Below, in pieces: positions 8,258-17,366 of a stretch of 64,000 nt of DNA (positions are counted from its first letter, which is position 1; each line of letters begins with the position of its first letter). Under the pieces are notes generated by a model that had not been told where the DNA came from, ran no database searches, and saw only the letters and a list, made by a program, of their open reading frames with translations. Source of the DNA: Candidatus Heimdallarchaeota archaeon (GTDB taxonomy: Archaea; Asgardarchaeota; Heimdallarchaeia; Heimdallarchaeales; Heimdallarchaeaceae); assembly GCA_021399345.1 (NCBI GenBank), contig JAAFKI010000154.1, forward strand, positions 1 through 64,000, given 5' to 3'. The position numbers and the translations under genes are program-made.

Positions 8258-9382
8258 TTAAGCAAGGAGCAATTCTCTTCTTGCTTTTTCAAGAACTTGT
8301 GATATCATAAATTCTTCAGAATCTTTCCAAGACTGCTCTATAAAGGAGTAATTATCCGGATTAAATTCTTTTGTAACAGTTGTGTGAGGATCTAACATCA
8401 TAATTTTAAGATCAGGGAACAATGACCATAAAATGTTGAATAACTCTAATTTCTCCTTTGGAGGTAATAATATCTTCCACAAGAAACCTCTTACTGTTTC
8501 ACGAAAATCGGATTCAAATGGTAGAGTCAATTCACGAAGTAGATAAACTATCTTTGACATTGCTCTTTGACTGCATATAGCTTTGAAAACTAACTCATCT
8601 TCTAATCCAAAAAATGATCTATCAAATTCTACCAAATAATTACGTATAACATTTTTACTCAGGAATTTTTTTCGTCGAGATAAAGTATATTGTGGCACAT
8701 CTAGCTGCTTTGAAACATCAGCATACTTTTGAGTGGAATCATGTGCTAACTCTTTTAAAATTTGAAAATCAAGATATTTTAGCTGATTGAGAACATTTCT
8801 TGGTTTTTCTCTCGATATCTTTTGATAATAATCAAATTTTGAAACATAATCAACTACATCAATATTTTTCTTCCACATATCCCATTTAAAGAACCATTTA
8901 CTATTAGTGGGGTCCCAGTATGAAAGGTCAATTCTTGTTTTAATTCCTTGACCAATAGTTGAGGAAAGGACTATTTCTTCTACCAAATCACTGTCAACCA
9001 AATAATTAAGGAAATTATTGAAATTATTCAAAGAGCCTATAGGAATATGAATTTTTAGGAAAATACCAGTAATTCCTCCATAGCACCTTTGTCGAACTAC
9101 CAAATATGGATGGAAATCTAGAATTTTTTCAACGATCAAATACTTGTCTATGGAATTGATCTTTAAAAGATAGATATGGCTTTCCAAGCCTAATGATTCA
9201 GGGTGATATTCTGCATGAAAACTACTAATTACATTTTCTCCTAGAAGTGAGTCTATACGTTTTTTTATGGTAGGTGAGGACAATTTGATTTTTTCCGCCA
9301 ATCTACTGTAGGATATAATTGGATCTTTTAAGATGTGTTTAAGTATAAGATATTCATCGTTTCTGAGACTCAATGTACTCAA
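8258..9382 (-). CDS. Lrp/AsnC-like regulator with two HTH domains
   Basis: 374 residues. The N-terminal 60 residues form an AsnC-type helix-turn-helix (NDEYLILKHILKDP, then LAEKIKLSSPTIKKRIDSL). A second HTH appears at about residues 205-245 (LKYLDFQILKELAHDS, then DVSKQLDVPQYTLSRR). Each is followed by a roughly 130-residue stretch that may be a divergent ligand-binding or dimerisation domain. Single polypeptides with two Lrp-like halves are frequent in archaea with large regulator sets. The gene ends convergently with the FtsX permease and lies downstream of the surface-protein gene on the same strand. Target genes are unknown; the palindrome at 10331 is a candidate site. Confidence 0.68.
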   Translation of the reverse strand: MSTLSLRNDEYLILKHILKDPIISYSRLAEKIKLSSPTIKKRIDSLLGENVISSFHAEYHPESLGLESHIYLLKINSIDKYLIVEKILDFHPYLVVRQRCYGGITGIFLKIHIPIGSLNNFNNFLNYLVDSDLVEEIVLSSTIGQGIKTRIDLSYWDPTNSKWFFKWDMWKKNIDVVDYVSKFDYYQKISREKPRNVLNQLKYLDFQILKELAHDSTQKYADVSKQLDVPQYTLSRRKKFLSKNVIRNYLVEFDRSFFGLEDELVFKAICSQRAMSKIVYLLRELTLPFESDFRETVRGFLWKILLPPKEKLELFNILWSLFPDLKIMMLDPHTTVTKEFNPDNYSFIEQSWKDSEEFMISQVLEKARRELLLA

Positions 9383-9441
9383 TAGAACTTAATGTAATGT
9401 AGTTAAAAAATATTCGTTTAAAAAAAAGAAAGATTGAGCGG

Positions 9442-10320
9442 TTATTTTTTCTTTCTTCTAAGAACTAAACCGCTAGATATTAACGAAACTGCCGCAATTG
9501 GAACCAACCACGGAAAGTTTGTTGGGGTTGGGGTAGGCGTTGGAGTTGGTGTATATGGTGGAGGTGGTATGTAAAGACCATATTTGATATCCACATCAAA
9601 ATTATCCACATATCCATACTGTTCAGCCATCGAACGAATTGTTATTTTGAAATAATCAAACAATCCTGATGTTGCATTGTAAGCTATTGTAGCATTGAAT
9701 TTGAAGTCACTTATATTTGTAGGAATTGTAATTGGTAGATCTCCAGAATCAAATCCTGCCATCAAACCAGTTAGAGTTGTTTCATTTAAAACTGTAGCAA
9801 ACAAGTCTAACTTACCATACAAATAGTCTTCATTATAGATAGAATATACATCCATATAGGTAATGTTACCAAAATCTGTCATGTTAAACAAGAGATCTCC
9901 AAGCATCATACTAGGATCTGTCCCATTGATAAATTGACCAAAAGCATCCAAATAATCAGGTATCGAACCGTATGATAATGGTAAAGCTATTGGCAATCCT
10001 TGAGGCATAACAAACGTAACACCTTCAGCTACTTCAACTGGTAGAAAAACGGTTGAATTCGGAGTAATTGTACCTTCAAAATCAATCGCATTATAACTAT
10101 ATCCAGTATCGTTGGAATCTGTAAATACAATTTTCATAGTTGTATTTTGTTTCAACATTAGGGAATAATCTGTACTATACATGTTTAGTTGTTTCAACTC
10201 GAATGCATAAGTCTTATCAGTCTCAAACCCCCAGGTTGCGTTGGCTTTCACAGGAGATATTAGAGCCATTGAGAAGATAAGCAAAAGAACCCCGCTTGAG
10301 AATATCAAATTTCTTTTCAT
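9442..10320 (-). CDS. Secreted, C-terminally anchored surface protein
   Basis: 292 residues with a clear signal peptide (MKRNLIFSSGVLLLIFSMALI, predicted cut near VKANA). The mature part is rich in Thr, Asn, Tyr and Asp, with several NxT/NxS sequons, and probably beta-rich. It ends with a proline/threonine linker (PTPTPTPTPT), a membrane helix (LVPIAAVSLISSGLVL) and RRKKK. That arrangement is the usual archaeal envelope anchor. No recognised enzymatic domain. The start has GGTGATAAAATG (strong Shine-Dalgarno). Promoter region carries a TATA-like box and a seven-base palindrome, so expression is likely regulated. Confidence 0.72.
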   Translation of the reverse strand: MKRNLIFSSGVLLLIFSMALISPVKANATWGFETDKTYAFELKQLNMYSTDYSLMLKQNTTMKIVFTDSNDTGYSYNAIDFEGTITPNSTVFLPVEVAEGVTFVMPQGLPIALPLSYGSIPDYLDAFGQFINGTDPSMMLGDLLFNMTDFGNITYMDVYSIYNEDYLYGKLDLFATVLNETTLTGLMAGFDSGDLPITIPTNISDFKFNATIAYNATSGLFDYFKITIRSMAEQYGYVDNFDVDIKYGLYIPPPPYTPTPTPTPTPTNFPWLVPIAAVSLISSGLVLRRKKK

Positions 10321-10330
10321 TTTATCACCG

Positions 10331-10349
10331 GTTAAGCATTCCGCTTAAC
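10331..10349. promoter_or_regulatory. Palindromic candidate operator, GTTAAGC-N5-GCTTAAC
   Basis: Perfect seven-base inverted repeat with a five-base spacer, between the TATA-like box and the start codon of the surface-protein gene. This is where an archaeal repressor would block RNA polymerase. It could also fold as an RNA hairpin in the leader. Seen directly; function inferred. Confidence 0.4.
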
Positions 10350-10368
10350 TACGTAAAATACGATATTT

Positions 10369-10380
10369 TCATTTATATAC
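10369..10380 (-). promoter_or_regulatory. TATA-like box for the surface-protein gene
   Basis: On the minus strand the sequence reads GTATATAAATGA about 50-60 bases before the ATG at 10320. Position fits an archaeal TATA box with a start site near the palindrome. Confidence 0.4.
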
Positions 10381-10469
10381 TATTCCTTAATACTAATTCT
10401 CTTACTACTTCGAAAAAAACCGAACTAGGTCTTTTTTGTAATTCTTAATCTACCAAAAGTGAGTAACTT

Positions 10470-12281
10470 TCAGTCATCGTACGGAGATTTAAGTAAAGAT
10501 TTTTGAGCTAATGATAAAATCTGGTTTACAATCTCTTCGTTTACTGATAATAGTTTCTTTAAATCTTCAACTTCTGCTTTAGCAATTTTTTCAATAGTAC
10601 CATACTCCAACATTAGTTTTTGCACCTTAGTTTTACCTATACCTTTTATTTTTTCAAAAATGGAATCTTGAATACTTCTTAATCTTAGGATTTTATGATA
10701 GTTTATAGCAAATCTGTGAGCTTCATCTCTGACATTCTGAACCAGTTTCAAAACTGGCGAATTTCGTTTAAATTCAATTGATTCATCTGACCACTCAACA
10801 AAAATTTCTTCATTTTTCTTGGCAATACTAACAATAGGAACGGATATTTTCAGTTTCTTTAGCACTTTTAATGCAATGTTTAACTGTCCTTTTCCACCAT
10901 CAATTATTAGAAGATCAGGTTTAGGGTCTGATTTCAATGTTTCAGAACTATATCTTCGACCAATTACTTCCTCCATCATTGCATAATCATTTGGTTCTGT
11001 ATACGTTTTTCTAATTCTAAACCGTCTATACAATTTCTTCTGAGGAACACCATTTTCAAAAACCACACAAGACCCTACAGAATGCTCTCCTTTAAGTGTA
11101 GAAATATCAAAACCATGTATTATAATTGGTATCTTTGTTAATTGAAGATCATTTTTCATTTCGTCTAATATCTTCTCGAAGTCCTTTTGATATTGGATAT
11201 CTCTTTTGAATTTTTGTAACTCGTTTCGAGCGTTTTTTTCTGCAATTTCAATTAATTGTTTCGCAATGGTTGTTTTGAATGTTCTAATGTTGAAATCCTT
11301 TGTTTCGAGAAAACGTTCGGTGAATGCTAGACCCACTAGAATACTGTATTTGGGTTTTTCTTCACCATAGATGAAGGTAATAACTTCTCCGGTGGTTCTA
11401 AGAGGATGGCCTTCCTCTTTTGAATAAAGGTAGTTAGTGATATTGTGTATACGATGATTTCGCATCTCCAATTTACTTAATGCTATGTCGCCTTCATATT
11501 CTTTAAACGCCAATACATCAATATTCTTTTGCTTAGAGTGCAAATCATCCTGAATATTCAAAATAGTTCGAACAGCGTGAGTTAGATCACGTAAATTAGC
11601 AGCTTTCTCAAAATTAGATCCCTGAGAGGCTAACCACATTTCTTCCTCAATGCTATCTAGTAAATCAGCTACATTTCCTTTCAGAAAGGATATAACATTT
11701 TTCACGATTTTTCCATATTCCTCGGGAGATATGTTGTTCTTACATGGTGATAAACACCTTCCCAACCTTTCTCTCATACATCTCGCAGATGAACCTTTTT
11801 TAGCTAAACGTTCCATTGTTTTTCCACAATTACATATAGGAAATAATCTTGCAACTAATTTAGCAGTTTGTTTTACCATCGTATCTTTGGGAAAAGGCCC
11901 AAAGTAAACACTCTTGCTGACTCGTTGGTCTGTTTCTCTTGCAAACAAAAGCTGAGGATATTCCTCTTCCATGGTTATTCTGATTAGCAAATGCGATTTA
12001 TCGTCTTTCAGCATACTGTTCAGTTTCGGAGACAGTTGTTTAACCAATTTTTTCTCCAAAATCAAAGCTTCAGATTCATTTCTAGTTATAATCCAATCTA
12101 CACGATGTGCTAGTTCCTGTAATTTATCTTCTTTAAGATTAATAGTTGTTTGAAAATGTTGCTTTACTCGATTCCTGAGATTCTTAGCTTTGCCGACATA
12201 AATTACCTTCTCTTCTTTATCTTTTATCAGATAAACGCCTGGTTCAGTAGGGATTTCTTCAAGATCGGAAAAAAGACTCAT
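10470..12281 (-). CDS. uvrC: Excinuclease ABC subunit C
   Basis: 603 residues, normal for UvrC. N-terminal GIY-YIG nuclease (GVYLIKDKEEKVIYVGKAKN) makes the 3' incision. A cysteine cluster (CNCGKTMERL, CMRERLGRCLSPC) follows. The middle has the UVR motif that contacts UvrB (about residues 205-240). The second half is the RNase-H-like nuclease for the 5' incision, with Asp in IHGFDIST and LLIIDGGKGQL. Two helix-hairpin-helix motifs end the protein (IKGIGKTKVQKL). The start overlaps the uvrB stop by four bases, so the two are coupled. This is bacterial-type nucleotide excision repair, acquired in several archaeal lineages. UvrA is not in the window. Confidence 0.96.
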   Translation of the reverse strand: MSLFSDLEEIPTEPGVYLIKDKEEKVIYVGKAKNLRNRVKQHFQTTINLKEDKLQELAHRVDWIITRNESEALILEKKLVKQLSPKLNSMLKDDKSHLLIRITMEEEYPQLLFARETDQRVSKSVYFGPFPKDTMVKQTAKLVARLFPICNCGKTMERLAKKGSSARCMRERLGRCLSPCKNNISPEEYGKIVKNVISFLKGNVADLLDSIEEEMWLASQGSNFEKAANLRDLTHAVRTILNIQDDLHSKQKNIDVLAFKEYEGDIALSKLEMRNHRIHNITNYLYSKEEGHPLRTTGEVITFIYGEEKPKYSILVGLAFTERFLETKDFNIRTFKTTIAKQLIEIAEKNARNELQKFKRDIQYQKDFEKILDEMKNDLQLTKIPIIIHGFDISTLKGEHSVGSCVVFENGVPQKKLYRRFRIRKTYTEPNDYAMMEEVIGRRYSSETLKSDPKPDLLIIDGGKGQLNIALKVLKKLKISVPIVSIAKKNEEIFVEWSDESIEFKRNSPVLKLVQNVRDEAHRFAINYHKILRLRSIQDSIFEKIKGIGKTKVQKLMLEYGTIEKIAKAEVEDLKKLLSVNEEIVNQILSLAQKSLLKSPYDD

Positions 12282-14254
12282 CTAGTTTCCACCATTTTCT
12301 CAAGTTCTTTAATTTTATCACGATAAAGTGCAGCTTTTTCAAAATCTAAAGCTCCAGCAGCTTCAGCCATTTTTTCCTTCAAATCATCAATTACATAAAG
12401 AATATCTTGACTAGTCAAATCATCAGGAACTTCTATTTTCTCTTCCTCTTTAGGTTCAATTTGCATCAATGTTTCAACAATGGATCTTATTTCTTTACGA
12501 ATAGTTGTAGGTTTGATACCATGTTTTTCATTATATTCTTGTTGAATTCTTCTTCTTCTATTATTCTCTGTTATAGCTTCTTTCATAGAACCTGTAAGAT
12601 TATCGGCATACAAAATAACGCTACCATGAACGTTTCTGCTAGCTCGACCCATAAGTTGAATTAGCGAACCTTTAGAACGCAAAAATCCTTCTTTATCTGC
12701 ATCAAGTATTGCAATAAGAGCTACTTCAGGAAGATCCAATCCTTCTCTTAGAAGGTTAATTCCAACTACCACATCATATTTGCCTAATCTAAGTTCTCTT
12801 AATATCTCAATTCGGTCCAAAGTGTCTACCTCATGATGTAAATAAACTGACTTAATATTCATTTCCAGAAGATAATCAGATAGCATCTCTGCACTCTTTT
12901 TAGTGATAGTTGTAACCAAGACTCTTTCTCCCTTACTTACTCTTTGGTTTATCTCGCTTACAAGATCAGTTATTTGTCCATCAGTTCCTCTTACATCTAT
13001 CTTTGGATCTAAAAGACCAGTTGGACGAATGATTTGTTCTACAATTTGCTCAGATATATCATATTCATAATTTCGAGGAGTGGCACTTGTGAAAATAACG
13101 TTGTGCATATATTTCTCCGTTTCTTCGAATCTGAAAGGACGATTATCAAATGCAGAAGGAAGTCTGAAACCATGTTCAATTAGATTCTTCTTTCTTGAGT
13201 AATCTCCACCATACATTCCACGAAGTTGAGGGATAGTTAAATGTGATTCATCAATGATAAACAAGAAATCTTCGGGGAAGTGGTCAAGCAAAGCAAAGGG
13301 TTTTTCACCAGGTTTTCTTCTATCAAAATGACGAGAGTAGTTTTCTATTCCAGAGCAGCCACCTGTTTCTCTTAATAATTCCAAATCATATAGTGTCTTT
13401 TGCCTCAATCGATGTCTTTCCACTACCTTGTTATCCTTTTCAAATTCAGCTAAACGCATATCTAGTTCTATCTTTATATCTTCAAGAGCTGATTCAAAGA
13501 AAGCATCATTTGCAAGATATTGGGTTCCTGGATAAATAGACATTGCTTCATATTCTTTCATCATTTCTCCTGTAACTGAATGTCGAGAAGTTAAACGTTC
13601 TATCTCGTCTCCAAAGAACTCAATACGATAAACGCAATCACTATATAATGGAAAAATATCAATGGAATCACCTCTAACTCTGAAGGTTTTACGATCCAGA
13701 TTCACATCGTTCCTTTCGTATTGGTTTTTGACTAACTCTAACATTAAATCCTGCCTATCTAAAGAATCACCTACTTTCAAAGCTATTCTTCTAGAACGAT
13801 ATACATCAGGAGGACCAGTACCATAAATACAAGAGACAGTTGCACAAACAATTACATCGTCACGAGTAGCTAAAGCTTCAAGAGCTGTATGACGTAAACG
13901 CTCAATTTCTCGATTTATGTCAACATCCTTCTCAATGTAAAGATCTTTAGAAGGAAGATAGGCTTCTGGCTGATAGTAATCATAAAAACTGACATAATAG
14001 CACACTGCTGCAGAAGGAAACAAGGTTTTAAATTCACCAAAAAGCTGTGCAACAAGAGTTTTATTAGGACCCATAATCAAAGTAGGTTTCTTGATTTCAT
14101 CAATAACAGAAGCCATGGTAAAAGTTTTTCCAGAGCCAGTAACACCTAGAAGTGTTTGATGTTTATGCCCTTTGTTTATTCCTTCAATCAATTGAGCTAT
14201 TGCTTTAGGTTGATCTCCCTTTGGAGTAAAAGGCGTTTCTAAATCTAATGGCAT
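12278..14254 (-). CDS. uvrB: Excinuclease ABC subunit B
   Basis: 658 residues, typical of UvrB. Walker A GVTGSGKTFT near residue 40, the beta-hairpin that clamps damaged DNA (YYDYYQPEAYLPSKD), Walker B/DEAH-like IIDESH, helicase motif VI QLMGRASRN, and a C-terminal UVR motif that binds UvrC. It is the damage-verifying helicase of nucleotide excision repair, loaded by UvrA and recruiting UvrC. First gene of the uvrB-uvrC operon. Complete, with no substitutions seen in the key motifs. Confidence 0.97.
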   Translation of the reverse strand: MPLDLETPFTPKGDQPKAIAQLIEGINKGHKHQTLLGVTGSGKTFTMASVIDEIKKPTLIMGPNKTLVAQLFGEFKTLFPSAAVCYYVSFYDYYQPEAYLPSKDLYIEKDVDINREIERLRHTALEALATRDDVIVCATVSCIYGTGPPDVYRSRRIALKVGDSLDRQDLMLELVKNQYERNDVNLDRKTFRVRGDSIDIFPLYSDCVYRIEFFGDEIERLTSRHSVTGEMMKEYEAMSIYPGTQYLANDAFFESALEDIKIELDMRLAEFEKDNKVVERHRLRQKTLYDLELLRETGGCSGIENYSRHFDRRKPGEKPFALLDHFPEDFLFIIDESHLTIPQLRGMYGGDYSRKKNLIEHGFRLPSAFDNRPFRFEETEKYMHNVIFTSATPRNYEYDISEQIVEQIIRPTGLLDPKIDVRGTDGQITDLVSEINQRVSKGERVLVTTITKKSAEMLSDYLLEMNIKSVYLHHEVDTLDRIEILRELRLGKYDVVVGINLLREGLDLPEVALIAILDADKEGFLRSKGSLIQLMGRASRNVHGSVILYADNLTGSMKEAITENNRRRRIQQEYNEKHGIKPTTIRKEIRSIVETLMQIEPKEEEKIEVPDDLTSQDILYVIDDLKEKMAEAAGALDFEKAALYRDKIKELEKMVETR

Positions 14255-14346
14255 TCTTGTTTCTCCTATCTTTTAATTGTTAAAAAGTATGCTTATTAGT
14301 CAGAAAGATTTCCTTTTAAAAACTAGGAAAAAAGAGAAACTAAATT

Positions 14347-14670
14347 TTGATCCAGAATCCTTACCTTGACCAGTTATGTAAGTTTTTTTCTAACAAGCAG
14401 TACAAACGTATTAGTGATGTATTACAACACCTAAAGAAGCAATTCCACGGTTCTAGGTATATGGAATTCAGAAACTATTTTGATGTTCCACGTGAAGAAA
14501 TCGATGAAAAAGGTGTTATGAATTACCTTGAGGGACTTTACAGGAAAATTGGAGCTCCAAAGGGAAGGATAAGGGCATGGTACTCTTTACCTCATGAAGA
14601 CAAGGAGATAAAAAGAATTTGCGTTTTTTATTCTGTTGATGAAATTCAAGAGAAGCAAGCAGTTAGATAA
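14347..14670 (+). CDS. Hypothetical protein
   Basis: 107 residues, start TTG (an in-frame stop lies two codons upstream, so it cannot be longer). Sequence is mixed alpha/beta and rich in charged and aromatic residues, with a basic middle (LKKQFHGSRYMEFRNYF). I do not recognise a family. It is transcribed divergently from uvrB across about 90 bases, so the two may share a control region. No membrane segment or signal peptide. Confidence 0.5.
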   Translation: MIQNPYLDQLCKFFSNKQYKRISDVLQHLKKQFHGSRYMEFRNYFDVPREEIDEKGVMNYLEGLYRKIGAPKGRIRAWYSLPHEDKEIKRICVFYSVDEIQEKQAVR

Positions 14671-14755
14671 TATCAGTTCTATCTTACAATAAGCAAAGAG
14701 GGCTAACAGCAATTTTGTCGGTCTTAAATACTGAAATGTTTATTTTAAAGCAAGT

Positions 14756-15016
14756 ATGGTTTCAACTATTAGTACAAAACAACTCGTTTTTGATGAGTTA
14801 AAATTTATACTACCTCATCAAAAAAGAGCTCTTCTTCTTTTAAAATCGGACATCATTAGGGAAAGAATGAAGGGATACGCATTACTAACTACATGTTTTC
14901 GGATGAGTTCTCCTGATATTCAAAATTATATTCGCAATAAGTGGAAAGAGGAAAAAGATTTGAAAGACTTAAAAAAAGCATTTATCGTGTATTGTGAACA
15001 AACATTTCTAGGATAG
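14756..15016 (+). CDS. Hypothetical small helical protein
   Basis: 86 residues, ATG start. Almost entirely helical and charged (IRNKWKEEKDLKDLKKAF). No recognised domain. The upstream region has TTTTGTCGG followed by a TATA-like CTTAAATA about 30 bases before the start. Converges with the HEAT-repeat gene, the two stops lying five bases apart. Confidence 0.5.
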   Translation: MVSTISTKQLVFDELKFILPHQKRALLLLKSDIIRERMKGYALLTTCFRMSSPDIQNYIRNKWKEEKDLKDLKKAFIVYCEQTFLG

Positions 15017-15021
15017 ATACA

Positions 15022-15795
15022 TCAGTTGTTTTCTTCCTGCAGGGGAAAGTAAACAGGGAATATAAGACGCGCAAAATTTTGGTATATTTCAACACTATAA
15101 TCCTTCTGTTCGATTAAGCCTTCCAGTTTTACAATTTCAGATTCAGTATAACCTTTCATATCTGGAAATTCACTTTGATTACCATAATCCATAACTTTGC
15201 AAATTATTTCACCGACTTGCTCTAATTCTAGATATGATTCAATCAGGATATGGATATGAGGAGTTAGTTTTTGTGATTGCTCTTCCTCTTTAACTGAATC
15301 AGCTATTCTTATTACAGAAAGGATTGCAGCTCTTCTTGTAATATAGTCCTTTGCATAAACTACATTTTTCAATGGATAAAGAACGTCTGCATCATCTAAG
15401 TAACCTATTGCCCTAATAGCTGCATACTGAAGATCATAATCACTTTCTTCTAGTATTTTTACTAAATAAGGTTTGGACGCATAATCCTTTAAATGACCTA
15501 AAACTTCCAAAGTAGATAGTTTAATAGCCAACGAACTTCGTTCTATAAGATCATGAAGATAGCTTAAGATTTTTTCTTTAAGCTCTGGAAATTCTGAAGC
15601 ATATTCAACTATGGTTGAAGCTGCAGCATTTCTTACATTCCAGTCAGAATCTTCTATTAGTGGATAAATTTTGTTGATACTCTTTGCTTTACCATTCTTC
15701 TGTAAGAATAAAGCAAAACTAGCTCGATCTAGGGGATCGTCGCTTTTTTGTTTTCTACCTATGAATAATCCTCTAAAGAAATCTACTAAACTCAT
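15022..15795 (-). CDS. HEAT-repeat protein of the MoxR/VWA operon
   Basis: 257 residues. From about residue 25 to 170 there are four or five HEAT/PBS-lyase-type repeats, for example SDWNVRNAAASTIVEYA and SDYDLQYAAIRAIGYLDD, each about 31-37 residues. The repeats form an alpha-solenoid used for protein binding. The C-terminal 80 residues are not repeated. Start overlaps the stop of the preceding gene by four bases (ATGA), so it is translationally coupled as last gene of the five-gene operon. Likely a scaffold or substrate adaptor; that is inference from the fold. Confidence 0.72.
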   Translation of the reverse strand: MSLVDFFRGLFIGRKQKSDDPLDRASFALFLQKNGKAKSINKIYPLIEDSDWNVRNAAASTIVEYASEFPELKEKILSYLHDLIERSSLAIKLSTLEVLGHLKDYASKPYLVKILEESDYDLQYAAIRAIGYLDDADVLYPLKNVVYAKDYITRRAAILSVIRIADSVKEEEQSQKLTPHIHILIESYLELEQVGEIICKVMDYGNQSEFPDMKGYTESEIVKLEGLIEQKDYSVEIYQNFARLIFPVYFPLQEENN

Positions 15796-17366
15796 AATTC
15801 AAACAACCCCTCTTTAATGAGATAGCTTATAGCACCTCTTTGTGGTTGAGTTAGTTTTCTAAGAAATGTATAATCTATTTTTCTAACTTCAAACCTTTCT
15901 TCCTTTTCCTCATCTAAATCAAACTTGTAAGCGTCCTTCCTTTTTGTAACTTGAACAGCTCTTGTAACTACAGGAAGGTTATATGGCGACAAAGATTTGT
16001 ACTTTGCTTTATGAACTGCAAATAAGGTTGCAACATGAATTCCCCCTATTTTCTTGAAAACGATAATATCTGCAAAAGCTGGGAGAATTGTTTTAAAATC
16101 ATCTCTATACAATGCCATATGATTATGTAAAATGACTAACTGATCAATTCCTACACCGTACTCGTTAGCTTCAAACACATATACCTTCTTATCATCCACT
16201 TTTACATATCCTTTTGAGGAAATTCTAGAATTATCATCAAGTAGTTGCCCAAAGGTGGAATATTTTCTTCTAAACACCTTACTTACGTATTCTTCAATTT
16301 GTCTCCAGCCATATGCATAAACAGACCATATATCTGTCCATCTACTTCTGGAAGAGTGCCAATGTTCAACCACAAACTCAGAATGAGCGTTTTTGTTAAC
16401 AGCTTGTAAATCCTTAATATCATTCCATGAAAACTCTTCAAGGAATTCTAAATCAGACTTAAATGAGAAAAGCTTCTGAAATACTGTTTTCTCATCAGAG
16501 TACTTCGCAACAAGTTTATTCATCGCAGCAAGACTAAATTTACCTATAGGGGGTGCAAGGAAAGCTTTTAATTCTTTTGGATACATAATTGATTTATCGT
16601 CGTGTCTTTTTGGAAGCTTATACTCGTCCTTCTCCAGTAAATAATCAATTGCTTTTTTCTGAATGTAATGTGCAAAACCCTCACCTATAAGTTCATGGAG
16701 ATTCTTCTTTCTTACAACCTTAGCCCTTTCATTTATCAGATTAATTGCTTCTATTGAAAAATTATTGAAAAGAGTATATTTCCTAGCATCTTCTGGAGGA
16801 GTATAGAAATCTTCTACTCCTGCTTCTGTAAATAGTCGAATTACGCCTATCAAATCTTGGAAGTATTGCCAAGCCCAAACATGTTTATTTTGTGAAGTTT
16901 GGTTCAATTGAAATACATTGTTTGTCATTAGTTCTTTAAGAACTAAGTCTAATTGGTATAATTGAGCTAAAATTCTTGGTGAATTAGACTCAGTTTTTTC
17001 ATTCAAATAAGCATGAGCAAATGCATGTATAAGCATAACTCTTAGAGTTAATTCTTGTTCCTTAGTAAGTTCTTCTGGAGGAACAGAAAGATAAACAAGA
17101 GTTGGTAAAGAGTTATAGACAGTCTCCTTTCCAGTTGGAAGGAAATCGCTAATCCTAGCTGACCGAAGGTTTGTAATTTGTTCAGAAGTGAGTATAGCTT
17201 GTGGAGTCCCTGTTACCTCTACAACTCTATTAACAGAGATATGCATCTCAGGATTAATGAAAATTAATATTCTATAATTCTCAGGTGTTTCTCCAACTAG
17301 AGTTTTAAAGTCCTCCCTAGCACTGTTGTAAACTTCGATTACGTCACTAAGTTCCTCTTTAAGCAT
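15792..17366 (-). CDS. Degenerate zincin-like protein of the MoxR/VWA operon
   Basis: I prefer the ATG of MLKEELSDV, which has GGGAG about ten bases upstream and overlaps the VWA stop by eight bases; the track start ten codons earlier lies deeper in that gene. About 524 residues. Residues 113-119 (IHAFAHA) and 224-234 (HELIGEGFAHY) recall the HExxH helix and the Glu-bearing helix of gluzincin metallopeptidases. However, the catalytic Glu of HExxH is Phe-Ala here, so an active peptidase is unlikely from this motif. The C-terminal third contains strands that may be a separate domain. No signal peptide; cytoplasmic. No firm family assignment. Confidence 0.5.
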   Translation of the reverse strand: MLKEELSDVIEVYNSAREDFKTLVGETPENYRILIFINPEMHISVNRVVEVTGTPQAILTSEQITNLRSARISDFLPTGKETVYNSLPTLVYLSVPPEELTKEQELTLRVMLIHAFAHAYLNEKTESNSPRILAQLYQLDLVLKELMTNNVFQLNQTSQNKHVWAWQYFQDLIGVIRLFTEAGVEDFYTPPEDARKYTLFNNFSIEAINLINERAKVVRKKNLHELIGEGFAHYIQKKAIDYLLEKDEYKLPKRHDDKSIMYPKELKAFLAPPIGKFSLAAMNKLVAKYSDEKTVFQKLFSFKSDLEFLEEFSWNDIKDLQAVNKNAHSEFVVEHWHSSRSRWTDIWSVYAYGWRQIEEYVSKVFRRKYSTFGQLLDDNSRISSKGYVKVDDKKVYVFEANEYGVGIDQLVILHNHMALYRDDFKTILPAFADIIVFKKIGGIHVATLFAVHKAKYKSLSPYNLPVVTRAVQVTKRKDAYKFDLDEEKEERFEVRKIDYTFLRKLTQPQRGAISYLIKEGLFEL

